The notes: generated by a model from the letters alone, not told the origin. DNA of 64,000 bases from JAEUSG01 sp964590225 (GCA_964590225.1 CAZPWS010000007.1:1-64000); one strand, 5' to 3'. Counted from the first letter of the stretch, positions 34,353-44,132 are shown. A program made the numbers and translations.

Positions 34353-35243
34353 ATGACCGTTGCCCTTCTTACCCAATTTTTGCTTGCAGGAATAACAGTA
34401 GGCAGTATTTATGCGATTACGGCCATTGGGTATAACATAATTTACAATGCAACAGGAGTAATAAATTTTGCACAGGGAGAATTTTTAATGGTTGGAGCGA
34501 TGAGTGCCATTGCTTTTTACCGTTTTCTTCCTCTTCCTGCCGCACTAATTCTTGGAATTATTGTTACAGCATTAGTAAGCCTTGTTGTTGACCTGCTCTT
34601 TATACGAAATGTTAAAAATCCAACCGTTCTTAAGATTACAATAATAACCATCGCTATTTCGATATTGTTAAGGGAAGCCGCACTTCATGTGTGGGACGAA
34701 AAGGTCCGGTCGTTGCCCTATTTCTCCGGAACTTCGATTTCAACAATTGACTTATTGGGAGCAAAAATTTCCCCACAGACACTATGGGTTTTGGGCGGCT
34801 CTGCGCTTATGATGGTGGTTTTATCGCTTTTTTTTAAATATACAATGACAGGAAAAGCTATGCGCGCCTGTTCCGCAAACAGAAGAGCCGCTCTTCTTTG
34901 CGGAATACCTGTTGGCCGGTTAACTACACTTGCATTCGTGCTTGCAGCCATTACAGCCGCTTTAGCCGGCTGTCTTATATCGCCAATTACCTCCACTCAG
35001 TACGACTGCGGCACACCTCTCGCAATCAAAGGTTTTGCAACGGCTGTATTTGGCGGACTTGGCAATAGCGGAGCGGCCGTAGCTGCCGGTCTTATTATAG
35101 GATTGCTGGAGACTTTTAGTGTCATGTTACTTCCGGCAGCCTTTAAAGATGTTGTTAGCATTGCTATACTGCTGTTGATCCTTTTTTTACGGCCCTCGGG
35201 ACTCTTTGGCAAAAAAGATTTAGGAAAATTAAAAGCTTTTTAA
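34353..35243 (+). CDS. livH: Branched-chain amino acid ABC transporter permease (LivH)
   Basis: An inner-membrane permease of 296 residues with about eight hydrophobic helices. Diagnostic phrases are YAITAIGYNIIYNATGVINF followed by AQGEFLMVGA, and the cytoplasmic coupling loop MTGKAMRACSANRRAALLCG. It would pair with LivM at the next gene. No ATPase or binding-protein gene follows, so the substrate is unproven; leucine, isoleucine, valine, urea or short amides are all handled by this family. Confidence 0.9.
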   Translation: MTVALLTQFLLAGITVGSIYAITAIGYNIIYNATGVINFAQGEFLMVGAMSAIAFYRFLPLPAALILGIIVTALVSLVVDLLFIRNVKNPTVLKITIITIAISILLREAALHVWDEKVRSLPYFSGTSISTIDLLGAKISPQTLWVLGGSALMMVVLSLFFKYTMTGKAMRACSANRRAALLCGIPVGRLTTLAFVLAAITAALAGCLISPITSTQYDCGTPLAIKGFATAVFGGLGNSGAAVAAGLIIGLLETFSVMLLPAAFKDVVSIAILLLILFLRPSGLFGKKDLGKLKAF

Positions 35244-35246
35244 TCT

Positions 35247-36314
35247 ATGAAACAAAGGTCTGTCCGTTCTTTTTCTATCATGATGTCTATCGGTATTTGT
35301 TGTCAACTTGCTCTATCACACCTTGGAATTCCCTACTACCTTACACAGCTAACCATGGCGGCATATTACGGGCTTGTTGTGATCGGCCTCTCTATGCTTA
35401 TGAGCTATGCCGGACAAATATCCATTGGCCACGCGGCTTTTTTTTCTATTGGGGGTTATACTACAGCCTTTCTTTCAACAATTAACTTATTGCCACATCA
35501 AGAAAGTTTTTTTGTGAAACTACTTTCTTCCTTTGGCTTCACCAGTTTAACTCTCGATGTCTATGGAACAACCCTTCTTCGCTTAAGTCCATGGCTTGCT
35601 ATGCCTGTTGCCATTCTGCTGCCTGTTATGCTTGCAGCACTGATTGGAATTCCTGTTTTAAAGTTGAAGGGACATTATCTCGCGATGGCTACTTTGGGGT
35701 TTGGTACAATTATTTATAGAGTATTTCTTGGTACTGCCTCGTTGGGAGCGGCAGACGGTATTTCAGCTGTTCCCCCACTTAATCTGCCATTTGGTTTGTC
35801 AATTAGCGGATCTGCTTCAGCGCGTGTTTCGAATTTCTATGCTGCATGGTTAATTCTCTCCGTTGGAACTCTTTTGTTGCTCAATCTGATCAATTCCCGT
35901 ACGGGTAGAGCATTAATGGCTATGCACGATAACGAGGAAGGCGCTGCTTCGTGCGGAGTTGATGCCTCGAAAATCAAACGGGGGGTATTTATTCTAAGCG
36001 CCTTTTACGCCGCATTTGCAGGAGTAATGCTCACCCATTACAACGCAGGCATTGGACCGTCAGAAGCGTCAATTATGAAATCAGTTCGGTATGTTGCACT
36101 TGTCGCGGTGGGAGGAACCAGCGGATTGTTTGCCACTGCTATTCTCTCTATTCTTCTTAACTTTCTTTCGCTTAGAGGCGTTTTTGGAAGTTACGACGAT
36201 GCTGTGTTTGGAATAATCCTTCTTGCCATAATGATTTTTGCACCAAACGGACTACCGTTAAAATTAAAGGAAGTAGTCAAATGCCTTCAATTTAAAAGAC
36301 ATTCCGGCAGATAA
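35247..36314 (+). CDS. livM: Branched-chain amino acid ABC transporter permease (LivM)
   Basis: The second permease subunit, 355 residues, starting 3 nt after livH. It has the family opening IGLSMLMSYAGQISIGHAAFFSIGG (seen as VIGLSMLMSYAGQISIGHAA) and ALIGIPVLKLKGHYLAMATL. The EAA-like coupling loop is GRALMAMHDNEEGAASCGVD. It forms a heterodimer with LivH. The ATPases LivG and LivF and a periplasmic binding protein are missing downstream, where an unrelated hydrolase begins after 68 nt. Confidence 0.9.
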   Translation: MKQRSVRSFSIMMSIGICCQLALSHLGIPYYLTQLTMAAYYGLVVIGLSMLMSYAGQISIGHAAFFSIGGYTTAFLSTINLLPHQESFFVKLLSSFGFTSLTLDVYGTTLLRLSPWLAMPVAILLPVMLAALIGIPVLKLKGHYLAMATLGFGTIIYRVFLGTASLGAADGISAVPPLNLPFGLSISGSASARVSNFYAAWLILSVGTLLLLNLINSRTGRALMAMHDNEEGAASCGVDASKIKRGVFILSAFYAAFAGVMLTHYNAGIGPSEASIMKSVRYVALVAVGGTSGLFATAILSILLNFLSLRGVFGSYDDAVFGIILLAIMIFAPNGLPLKLKEVVKCLQFKRHSGR

Positions 36315-36333
36315 TAAGGAAATTTTATTTAGG

Positions 36334-36362
36334 TTGTGAAAAAAATTCTTGAGAGTTATTAG
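36334..36362 (+). promoter_or_regulatory. Candidate sigma-70-type promoter for the hydrolase-oxidoreductase pair
   Basis: TTGTGA (36334-36339), a 17-bp spacer and TATTAG (36357-36362). Transcription would start near 36369, just ahead of the GAGGAGAA ribosome site at 36371-36378. This suggests the pair is a separate unit from livHM. Confidence 0.4.
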
Positions 36363-36382
36363 TTATCAGCGAGGAGAAATGC

Positions 36383-38149
36383 ATGCATAGCAAATATTTT
36401 AAGTTTGCCTTATTATTTACAATCAGTCATTTGTTCGGTGGTCCATCAGTCAAAATAGAAACTCATGACCTGAATCATAGCATATTCATACAAAGAGAAA
36501 ATCTCGATAAGATTACTCAACCAATGAGATTAGATTCCTTAGCAAATGAGCCATGTTTTCTTTCTGATAAAGCTTTAACAAAATCCCAGCCACTTCCTGA
36601 AACTTCATCCGTAGCTGGACAAGTGATTTTTTCATTTGAAATTGAAAAAGAAGACAATTACACTGTACTGGCAAAGGTTTTTTGGAAAGACGGTGGGAGT
36701 AATTCTTTTTGGATCGCTTTGGATACAATGCCATATGCGCGGCTTGGCAATGATGGCAAAGAAGGGGAGTGGATTTATGTTAAAGGACCTTCATGGAAGT
36801 TGAAAGCCGGCAAACATAAACTGACAGTACGCGAAAGAGAAAAAGGAGCCGCAATAAGTTCTATAATCCTTTCTCCGGTTCCAGAATACATGAGTAACGA
36901 ACTGGTTTTCAAAAATACCGTAATGGTTATGGATTCGTCATCATTCAAGGAAGGCAGGTATTACTCACAAGATCAAAGGCTATTAGTAGCTCCTCCTTAT
37001 GCGTTATATCCAGAAAGTTCTGGCTTGATAATTTCACTTTTTTTCATAGATACTTGCAAAGAAGGTATTCTCTTTTCAAAAGCGAAGCTGCCGCTATCCA
37101 TTAAGTCACCAACTGGCCATATTCTTTATTCTGGCAAAATTATCGCATCATCTGAAATTCGTGTAAACTTAACAACACCGATTTCAGGAAAGTATATACT
37201 GCAAGTGGCAAACATATCAAAGGAATGGAATTTATTCGATAAAAGGTTTACAGAACTTGAACAACTCATATCACATCTTAAGCAGAAAAAAAATAAAACC
37301 TATGATGAATTGTTTTGGCTGCCTACCTTATCATTACATAGAGAAAATATTTTGCGAGGATATAAGCAGAAGAGATTAAACGAAAATTACTTTCCGGAAC
37401 AGGACTATGTTTTATCTCAATTCTTGCGCGCTGAAACAATCATGGCAGCGATCGGTAAAAAAAAATTTGAAGCTTTAATTAAACCAGGGGTTACGGAATT
37501 TGCGTATTATTCGTCTTTTGACAACACTCTTTGTCCTTTTGTGGTACATCTTCCAGATTCATACTCCTCGTCAAAAAAAACGCCGTTCATCCTCTATTTA
37601 CATGGTAGTAACGGCACTCAGTGGGAAATTCAAAGGAACTCAGAATCAAGCAAACGAAACATTAAAGATCTCAAGATACCAATTGTATTACCATTTGGAA
37701 GAGGAAATTCCGGCTATGTTGGCCCTGCCGAAAATGATGTGATAGATTTAATTCGCATAGTGACGCAGAAATTTAATTTTGATTCTTCAAAAATTGTTTT
37801 ATCAGGGTTTTCAATGGGGGGAATAGGGACTTGGTACCTTGGATGCAAATATCCCTCTTTATTTTCGGTGCTTGTTCCTATTGCCGGAGCTCTTCCGTGG
37901 GAATGGAATTACGATCGCTACCAATGGCGCCCTGCTGGCTCAATGTTGCCTGAAGATTGGGGTGGTAAAATCATGATTATGCACGGGACTAACGATGAAT
38001 CTGTCAAGATTGATAATGCCTTATCCGCGCAGACAAGTTTGCTTAAGGCAAATATTCCGTTTCAGATGCTCATTTCAAAAGATCCACATATTATTCCAAT
38101 AACTTTGTTCGACCTTTATAATAATATTTTCGAAATTTTACAGAATTGA
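36383..38149 (+). CDS. Secreted alpha/beta hydrolase with carbohydrate-binding-like N-domain
   Basis: A 588-residue protein. The signal sequence FKFALLFTISHLFGG leads into a beta-sandwich resembling family 6/35-type sugar-binding modules (KDGGSNSFWIALDTMPYARL, WKLKAGKHKLTVRERE). The C-terminal alpha/beta hydrolase has ILYLHGSNG for the oxyanion region and the nucleophile Ser477 in SGFSMGGIG. The other triad candidates are Asp538 in HGTNDESV and His569 in KDPHII. It looks like a feruloyl or polysaccharide esterase or an oligopeptidase-type enzyme; sequence alone does not choose. GAGGAGAA lies 5 nt before the ATG. Confidence 0.78.
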   Translation: MHSKYFKFALLFTISHLFGGPSVKIETHDLNHSIFIQRENLDKITQPMRLDSLANEPCFLSDKALTKSQPLPETSSVAGQVIFSFEIEKEDNYTVLAKVFWKDGGSNSFWIALDTMPYARLGNDGKEGEWIYVKGPSWKLKAGKHKLTVREREKGAAISSIILSPVPEYMSNELVFKNTVMVMDSSSFKEGRYYSQDQRLLVAPPYALYPESSGLIISLFFIDTCKEGILFSKAKLPLSIKSPTGHILYSGKIIASSEIRVNLTTPISGKYILQVANISKEWNLFDKRFTELEQLISHLKQKKNKTYDELFWLPTLSLHRENILRGYKQKRLNENYFPEQDYVLSQFLRAETIMAAIGKKKFEALIKPGVTEFAYYSSFDNTLCPFVVHLPDSYSSSKKTPFILYLHGSNGTQWEIQRNSESSKRNIKDLKIPIVLPFGRGNSGYVGPAENDVIDLIRIVTQKFNFDSSKIVLSGFSMGGIGTWYLGCKYPSLFSVLVPIAGALPWEWNYDRYQWRPAGSMLPEDWGGKIMIMHGTNDESVKIDNALSAQTSLLKANIPFQMLISKDPHIIPITLFDLYNNIFEILQN

Positions 38150-38155
38150 AATAGG

Positions 38156-39511
38156 ATGGAGATTAGTCAAATGCCTTCGATTCAAACCATTTGCGAACCA
38201 TTAAGAGAGATCCCTGTTATTGCAGAAGCTGATATTTGCGTTCTTGGAGGTAGCTGTACCGGAGTCTTTGCCGCAGTTCGCGCTTCGCGCCTTGGCGCAA
38301 AGGTTGTTATTGTAGAGAAACAGAATGCTTTTGGCGGTATGGCAACATCAGGACTTGTGACCTGCTGGCATTCACTTTATGATACCTCTTTCGAAAATCG
38401 TATTATCGCCGGCCTTACTCTTGAAACAGCTGAGAGGCTGAAAAAACGAAATGCCATAATCGAAAAATGGGGCAGCCACGATTTCGGTTATATTTTCAAC
38501 TCAGAAGAGCTAAAAATTGAACTTGATGAACTTGTAACAGAATCGGGTATTGTACCATATCTTCACACTTCGTTTACAGCACCCTATCTGGAAAATGGGG
38601 CTCTAAAGGCTGTAATTGTTGAAAATAAATCTGGCAGAGGAGCTATTCGTGCAAGCCTTTTTATTGATGCAACAGGAGATGGCGACCTTGCACACAGGCT
38701 TTCGGTTCCATTTGTTGTTTCCAGCCACTTACAGCCTCCAACCATGTGCGCTAAAATCCTTGGTACAACCGGCATACCAGTTGGTTCGCTTGCAATGGAG
38801 CATCGGGCGGAATTCAATCTCGCAGAAGACTGGGGGTGGAGTGTTCAAATTTCCGACCAGCCCGATATTCGTCTCCATGCCGAACTACATGTGTTCGATA
38901 CAAACTGTGCCGATGGTGATAGTCTTACTCGCGCTGAAATCGAAGGCCGCCGACAGGTCAGAGCAACCATGGATATCATTCGTAAATATGTAAAGGATCG
39001 AAAGATACAACTTATACAACTTCCATCATCTATAGGAATAAGGGAGACGCGTCGCTTTAAGTGTATTTACAAACTTACCGAACAGGATGTTCTTACCGGT
39101 CGCCATTTTGAGGATGCAATTAGCTATGGCAGCTATAGGGTAGATATACACCATCAAGGCACACCTGGCATTACTTTGCGTTATCTTGACGGTACGGAGC
39201 AATCTTATAAAGAAAAAGGGTGGAAAAAAGGCAGATGGCGTGAAGAGACGAAAGAAAATCCAGTCTATTATCAAATTCCCTATCGCATCATGGTTCAGGA
39301 AAACTACCCGAATCTTCTATTGGCTGGTCGCATGGTGGATACTGATGCTGGCGCGTATGGTGCTATTCGGGTTATGGTTAACACAAACCAGCTCGGTGAG
39401 GCTGCCGGTGTGGCAGCTTTTCTTGCTTTGCATTCTGGTAAAGCAGTTAGAGATATAAATATTCCTCAATTGCAAAAAACAATGGCTGATGGAGGATCAA
39501 TATTACATTAA
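38156..39511 (+). CDS. FAD-dependent oxidoreductase
   Basis: A 451-residue flavoprotein of the FAD_oxidored type. The dinucleotide-binding start is ADICVLGGSCTGVFAAVRAS, with the acidic end VVIVEKQNAFGGMATSGLV. A second FAD motif is FIDATGDGDLAHRL, and the C-terminal cap is LAGRMVDTDAGAYGAIRVM with LGEAAGVAAFLAL. It starts 6 nt after the hydrolase and is certainly in the same unit. Homologues act on sugars, organic acids or unknown substrates; the partner esterase hints at polysaccharide breakdown products, but that is inference. Confidence 0.85.
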   Translation: MEISQMPSIQTICEPLREIPVIAEADICVLGGSCTGVFAAVRASRLGAKVVIVEKQNAFGGMATSGLVTCWHSLYDTSFENRIIAGLTLETAERLKKRNAIIEKWGSHDFGYIFNSEELKIELDELVTESGIVPYLHTSFTAPYLENGALKAVIVENKSGRGAIRASLFIDATGDGDLAHRLSVPFVVSSHLQPPTMCAKILGTTGIPVGSLAMEHRAEFNLAEDWGWSVQISDQPDIRLHAELHVFDTNCADGDSLTRAEIEGRRQVRATMDIIRKYVKDRKIQLIQLPSSIGIRETRRFKCIYKLTEQDVLTGRHFEDAISYGSYRVDIHHQGTPGITLRYLDGTEQSYKEKGWKKGRWREETKENPVYYQIPYRIMVQENYPNLLLAGRMVDTDAGAYGAIRVMVNTNQLGEAAGVAAFLALHSGKAVRDINIPQLQKTMADGGSILH

Positions 39512-39540
39512 GAATTGCTAAAAGCCCCAAGAGCCTTGAT

Positions 39541-41592
39541 TCAAAATGAATTGATTTGCCGGCATACAACTTTATTGTAGGCGCCTTCTTTTTCAATTAT
39601 AATTTCTTTATCCTTGTACAAATAGTGTGTTGCAGGAGGTTGAAGTCTTGTAATAAAAAGGTCATTTGTATTGTCTGGGGCTTCCGCAAAGATTCGATAC
39701 CGGCTTTCACCAATAGCACCTATCTGCTTTTCATCAATATCGGGAGACAGGAGAAATCCGGCGGCACCTATTCTGGTGATGGATTCCAGAGTCCATCTGT
39801 TAACGCAATAAATGTATGGTCCTGCGATAACCTTTATTTTACTTGCAAACTGTTGCATAAAAAAGAGCCAACCAATTGATGGGGCAACCAATAGTTTACG
39901 CCCTTCTTTTATTTTCAACAAAATGATTTCTTTCTCTTTTGCAAGGCTGTTTTCAGGGGTAAAAAGCGCTGGCGATTCGTATGGGCGGCTAATTTGTTTG
40001 TCTTTATTAGTATCTCCAGCCAGTAATTCTGATTTGGAGCGATGGATAGTAATCAGATTCGTTTTTCTTAAGTGAATACTGTTTTCTGCGCTAACTCTGT
40101 TTTTTATAACCTGTTCTTCAATTGATGCGCACAAAGTTCGCCACATATTCTTGATTGTCTTTGGAGGAATAAATTTTCCCGAAGGCATTTCGATGCTAAC
40201 AGACGCAACCTCAAAAGAGTAATTGCCGCTTTTGCTAAAAATGGCTTTTATTTTGTCAGCTAATTCATTTCTGCTGTTATCGGAGTCCATAAGGTTTTCA
40301 ACGGAAATTACGCTGTTTAAAATAAGTGTTGAGTTTTGCGATTGTGCGGCGCAAATAAAGGAACCTTCTTTCCACTTAAGGGAGAGGTTTATTTTTTCAC
40401 CTTTTTTACTGTTAATTGCCCTGCAAAAGAGCTGGGAAAAGTCAGAAGGAAGGCTGGCTCCTATATATATTGTTTTTAATTTTTCGTTTGTAGCTATTGC
40501 GCTTTTATTTTTCCATGTGATAATGTATGTGTTTGCCGACTGTTTAGTATTAAAATCAAGAAGAGTGCCTTCACATACAACTGCGCCATTGGAGCGGACA
40601 ATTCTGATTTGCGACCCTTTGTTTAGTTTTGTTTTTACAAAAAGTTTAATTTCTCCATTTGTTTTAATCTCTGCCGGTCCAATTTCCTCGCCTATTGTTC
40701 CTTGGGAGTCTGGTGCCACTATTTTTCCGTATTCTTTCTCTGTAAAGTAGCCGGCAGAGGATGCTCTTTGGCTTTGAAGTCTGGAATTTGGGGATATGGT
40801 GCCGCTATTTGCATATTCGTCAAGTAATTTTCTGTAGTATGAAACAGTATTATAAACAAAGTCGGCTCTTTTTAGTCTTCCTTCTATTTTAAACGAGGTC
40901 AGATTTAGTTCGAGCAGCTCTTTTAAAATTGGGGAGGCATCGAGATCTTTCATTGAGAAGGGGTGTAGTTTTTTTCCGGTAGGATCAAGATATTCATGGC
41001 GGCATAATTGTTTACATTCGCCCCTGTTGCCGGAAGACTTTAATAGATGTGACGAGGCGAGGCAGAGTCCGGAAAATGAAAAGCACATGGCACCATGTAT
41101 AAAAACTTCATATTCCATAGGAACCCTGCTTTTAATTTGCGCGATTTCGTGTAGAGATAATTCTCTTGGAAGAATGATTCGTTTTACACCAAGTGATTTA
41201 AACGCCTCACATTGGAGGGAATTATGCGCGAAAGTTTGGGTAGATGCATGTAAAGCCAATTTTGGAAAGTGAGTAGCAACAAGATTCATAACACCAATAT
41301 CCTGAACTATTACGGCATCGACCTCAATTTTCTCAAGAAAAAAAAGCAGGTCGATTAGCGCTTCAATTTCTGGATCGTAAACGATGGTGTTAAGTGTTAC
41401 AAATATTTTTTTTTCGTTACTATGAAGAAAAGCGGTTGCGCCTTCAAGTTCATCGCGGGAAAAGTTTTTTGCCCGTTTTCTCGCATTAAATTCATTTACT
41501 CCGCAATAAACTGCGTCTGCGCCCGCTTTATACGCTGAAATAAGGGCTTCAGGGGAGCCGGCCGGTGCAAGAAGTTCGGGGATTTTATTCAT
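39541..41592 (-). CDS. U32 family protein (RlhA/YdcP-like)
   Basis: A 683-residue member of the U32 'peptidase' family, now known in E. coli (RlhA) to be involved in hydroxylating C2501 of 23S rRNA. The TIM-barrel-like start ELLAPAGSPEALISAYKAGA and VQDIGVMNL are clear. The four cysteines that bind iron-sulfur are in HGAMCFSFSGLCLASSHL and NRGECKQLCRHEY. The C-terminal half is the longer, less conserved extension found in RlhA-type members. It stands alone between convergent and divergent neighbours. Confidence 0.85.
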   Translation of the reverse strand: MNKIPELLAPAGSPEALISAYKAGADAVYCGVNEFNARKRAKNFSRDELEGATAFLHSNEKKIFVTLNTIVYDPEIEALIDLLFFLEKIEVDAVIVQDIGVMNLVATHFPKLALHASTQTFAHNSLQCEAFKSLGVKRIILPRELSLHEIAQIKSRVPMEYEVFIHGAMCFSFSGLCLASSHLLKSSGNRGECKQLCRHEYLDPTGKKLHPFSMKDLDASPILKELLELNLTSFKIEGRLKRADFVYNTVSYYRKLLDEYANSGTISPNSRLQSQRASSAGYFTEKEYGKIVAPDSQGTIGEEIGPAEIKTNGEIKLFVKTKLNKGSQIRIVRSNGAVVCEGTLLDFNTKQSANTYIITWKNKSAIATNEKLKTIYIGASLPSDFSQLFCRAINSKKGEKINLSLKWKEGSFICAAQSQNSTLILNSVISVENLMDSDNSRNELADKIKAIFSKSGNYSFEVASVSIEMPSGKFIPPKTIKNMWRTLCASIEEQVIKNRVSAENSIHLRKTNLITIHRSKSELLAGDTNKDKQISRPYESPALFTPENSLAKEKEIILLKIKEGRKLLVAPSIGWLFFMQQFASKIKVIAGPYIYCVNRWTLESITRIGAAGFLLSPDIDEKQIGAIGESRYRIFAEAPDNTNDLFITRLQPPATHYLYKDKEIIIEKEGAYNKVVCRQINSF

Positions 41593-41699
41593 ACCGACTG
41601 AAATAGTTATTTTGAGCTAATCAGACAAGGGCGGTATCGTACCCATAATAAGTGTGGTTGCGAAAAATTATATTATGTGCCTAAATTGGAGGTTATTCT

Positions 41700-42356
41700 A
41701 TGGAAATTCAAGTTTACAGTATTTTGATTATGTTTGCTGTGGCCGCTTCGGCCTTTGCAACAGCCATTAATTCTCGCGGAATTGTGAGGGTGGTGATTTC
41801 TTATGTGCTTGCTTCGTTAATTCTAATCTTTGCTGTTTTTACCGCTGTTCGTTATTCGCAGGACAAAGAGATTGCGAAAGCTCTTAAAGAGCGGGAAAAA
41901 ATGGAAGAACAGATTAAAAAAGCCGAAACAGAGGCAAGAATTGCGCTTACAAAAAAAATAGCTGATTCAATTGCTGCAATCAGTGTAGCTGCTCCTGTTG
42001 CGGAGCAACCGTCAACTTCGGTTCTTGCGCCAGTTGCTGCGGAGGGGCTCGCTTTAAGCAATGCTGTTTTAGGTGTCAATGTTAACGACGAATCCAAGGA
42101 TTATGATCAGCTTGTTGTTCAAGCTCGTTCACTTCAGGCCCGGGCGGCGGCTTTAAAAAGAAAATTTGATTCTATTGCAAAAGAGAGTGATCCTAACCGG
42201 CCAACAGTGGAGAAAGGTATTAGATTTATTACGGTTGCTACCAATACACTTTCTCTTTATTACCGGTCCGAAAACGAAACCGAAGAATCGGAGAGGTTAT
42301 CTGTATATAAGCAGAATGCAAATGCTGCAAAGACAGCTTTTGCTTCTGTAAAATAA
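41700..42356 (+). CDS. Unknown membrane protein with helical C-terminus
   Basis: A 218-residue protein without a family I recognise. Two N-terminal membrane helices (ILIMFAVAASAFATAI and VISYVLASLILIFAVFTAV) precede a charged probable coiled coil (KALKEREKMEEQIKKAETEA). An alanine/valine/proline-rich linker and a second helical region (RSLQARAAALKRKFDSIAKE) follow. GGAGGT lies at 41688-41693 ahead of the ATG. It starts the plus-strand run leading into gcvH, 39 nt away, but nothing links it to glycine metabolism. The 107-bp upstream gap carries a weak TTGAGC-N17-TATCGT promoter candidate (41612-41640). Confidence 0.65.
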   Translation: MEIQVYSILIMFAVAASAFATAINSRGIVRVVISYVLASLILIFAVFTAVRYSQDKEIAKALKEREKMEEQIKKAETEARIALTKKIADSIAAISVAAPVAEQPSTSVLAPVAAEGLALSNAVLGVNVNDESKDYDQLVVQARSLQARAAALKRKFDSIAKESDPNRPTVEKGIRFITVATNTLSLYYRSENETEESERLSVYKQNANAAKTAFASVK

Positions 42357-42395
42357 TGTTAAAGCTTTTAATTTTTAGAGAGGAAACCTTAAAAA

Positions 42396-42776
42396 ATGGC
42401 AAACAATGTACCTGCAAATCTCAAATATACCAAAGAGCATGAGTGGGCTCTAATAAGTGGAAATGAGGCAAAAATCGGCATTACTGATTTTGCGCAACAT
42501 GAATTGGGAGACATTGTCTTTATCGATTTACCTGCGGTTGGCAAAATTGTCAAGCAGGGTGACTCACTTGGCGAAATTGAAGCTGTTAAAACAGTGGCTC
42601 CTCTCTATTCGCCATTATCCGGAAAAGTGGTTGAAGTGAACACCGCTCTCTCTAACGCTGCTGAAGGTGTAAATAAGGATCCATATGGTGAGGGATGGAT
42701 TGTAAAGTTATCACTCGATAAACAGGAAGAGGTGGACGCTCTTATGGACGCAAAAACCTACGAAGGTTTGCTATAA
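42396..42776 (+). CDS. gcvH: Glycine cleavage system H protein
   Basis: The lipoyl carrier that shuttles the aminomethyl group between P and T proteins. The lipoylated Lys65 lies in EIEAVKTVAPLYSP, and NLKYTKEHEWALI and FAQHELGDIVFIDLP are typical. At 126 residues it is standard length. It precedes gcvPA by 3 nt. AGAGGAAACC lies upstream of the ATG. No glycine riboswitch is apparent in the short leader. Confidence 0.96.
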   Translation: MANNVPANLKYTKEHEWALISGNEAKIGITDFAQHELGDIVFIDLPAVGKIVKQGDSLGEIEAVKTVAPLYSPLSGKVVEVNTALSNAAEGVNKDPYGEGWIVKLSLDKQEEVDALMDAKTYEGLL

Positions 42777-42779
42777 AAC

Positions 42780-44132
42780 ATGGGAGGCTTTACTGCTCCC
42801 GACAAAAGGGAAAGAGAACTTCTTCTGTCGGCCATAGGCAGTGGAAGCGTTGAAGAACTTATAGCACAGGGCATACCGTCCGGCCTTTGCTGCGGCGGCA
42901 CTATCGATTTACCGGAAGGTAAAAGCGAATACGAAGTTTTTAAAGAAATTTCTAAGTTGTCTGCTAAAAACAGCTCGACCGATACGCTTAACGCGTTTTG
43001 CGGCGGCGGCGTTTACGACCACTTTATTCCGGCAGCTACAGGAACTATTCTTTCGAGAAGTGAATTTTTAACTGCTTATACGCCATATCAGGCAGAGGTT
43101 AGCCAGGGAACGCTTCAGGCAATTTACGAATACCAGACCATGATTTGTGAATTAACCGGTATGGAGGTGTCTAACGCTTCCACCTATGACGGCGCGACAT
43201 CGCTTGCAGAAGCTGTAATCATGGCTCAATCGATAAGCAAGAAAACTGACGGGGGATCGTTTGTTATACCAGCCTCTTTAAATCCGTTATATAAAAAGGT
43301 ATTGGTAACTTATTTGCATGGTCTTGGAATTAAACTTATCGAGGCTCCATGTACTGCAACAGGGGCAATTGATATTTCTGCGCTCAAGGCTCTTCTAAAT
43401 AACGAAGTTTTTGGTGTCGCGATACAAACGCCCAATTTTTACGGCGTAATTGAGGATATAGGGGCGGTTGCGGAACTAAAAGCTTATTCGCCCTTTGTTT
43501 TAGTTGTTGTTCCCAATCTGTTAAGTCTTGCAGTGCTGGAGGCTCCGGGAAATTGTGGGGCGGATATTGTTGCCGGTGAAGGGCAGCCCGTTGCATGCGG
43601 TTTAAGTTTTGGGGGGCCTCTGCTTGGATTCATGGCAACAAAAGCGGCAAATATTCGACAAATGCCAGGAAGAATTTGCGGCTGCACCACCGATAAAGAG
43701 GGAAAAAGGGGCTTTGTGCTAACAGCCCAAACCCGAGAACAGCATATTCGACGGGAAAAGGCAACATCCAACATTTGCAGTAACGAAGGGCTTCTTGCTT
43801 TATCGGCAACAATCACCCTTTCTTTGCTTGGTAAAGAGGGTTTTGTAAAAATGGCAAAACTGAATATTGCCAAAACAGAATACGCAAAAAAAGCTCTGTC
43901 AAAAAAGAAAAGCGTTGTTATCCCCTATTCCGGTCCGGGGTTCAACGAATTTGTGATTGAACTTAAAGGGATTACGGCGGCTGAATTTTACGCAAAGGCT
44001 CATAAGAATAATATTATCGCTGGCGTTAAGCTGGAAAAACTTGATCCTTTACAAAAAAACAGGCTGCTTCTCACCTTTACCGAAAAGAAAAGTAAAGAGG
44101 AGATAGACGCGCTTTTGGATCTGTTTAACTAA
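42780..44132 (+). CDS. gcvPA: Glycine dehydrogenase (decarboxylating) subunit 1
   Basis: The N-terminal half of the split P protein, 450 residues. The typical region EFLTAYTPYQAEVSQGTLQA is followed by YQTMICELTGMEVSNASTYD and GATSLAEAV. LTAQTREQHIRREKATSN precedes the C-terminal domain. It forms a heterotetramer with GcvPB, which holds the PLP lysine. The neighbour order H-PA-PB is seen in several phyla. No gcvT gene is in this window. Confidence 0.95.
   Translation: MGGFTAPDKRERELLLSAIGSGSVEELIAQGIPSGLCCGGTIDLPEGKSEYEVFKEISKLSAKNSSTDTLNAFCGGGVYDHFIPAATGTILSRSEFLTAYTPYQAEVSQGTLQAIYEYQTMICELTGMEVSNASTYDGATSLAEAVIMAQSISKKTDGGSFVIPASLNPLYKKVLVTYLHGLGIKLIEAPCTATGAIDISALKALLNNEVFGVAIQTPNFYGVIEDIGAVAELKAYSPFVLVVVPNLLSLAVLEAPGNCGADIVAGEGQPVACGLSFGGPLLGFMATKAANIRQMPGRICGCTTDKEGKRGFVLTAQTREQHIRREKATSNICSNEGLLALSATITLSLLGKEGFVKMAKLNIAKTEYAKKALSKKKSVVIPYSGPGFNEFVIELKGITAAEFYAKAHKNNIIAGVKLEKLDPLQKNRLLLTFTEKKSKEEIDALLDLFN

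Noticed and set aside
40223..40750. Open frame of 175 codons on the plus strand
   Set aside because: It lies inside the U32 gene, whose cysteine pattern shows that the minus strand is the coding one.
41593..42395. Glycine riboswitch ahead of gcvH
   Set aside because: The gap before gcvH is only 39 bp, and the 107-bp gap before the run shows no tandem glycine-aptamer core by eye.
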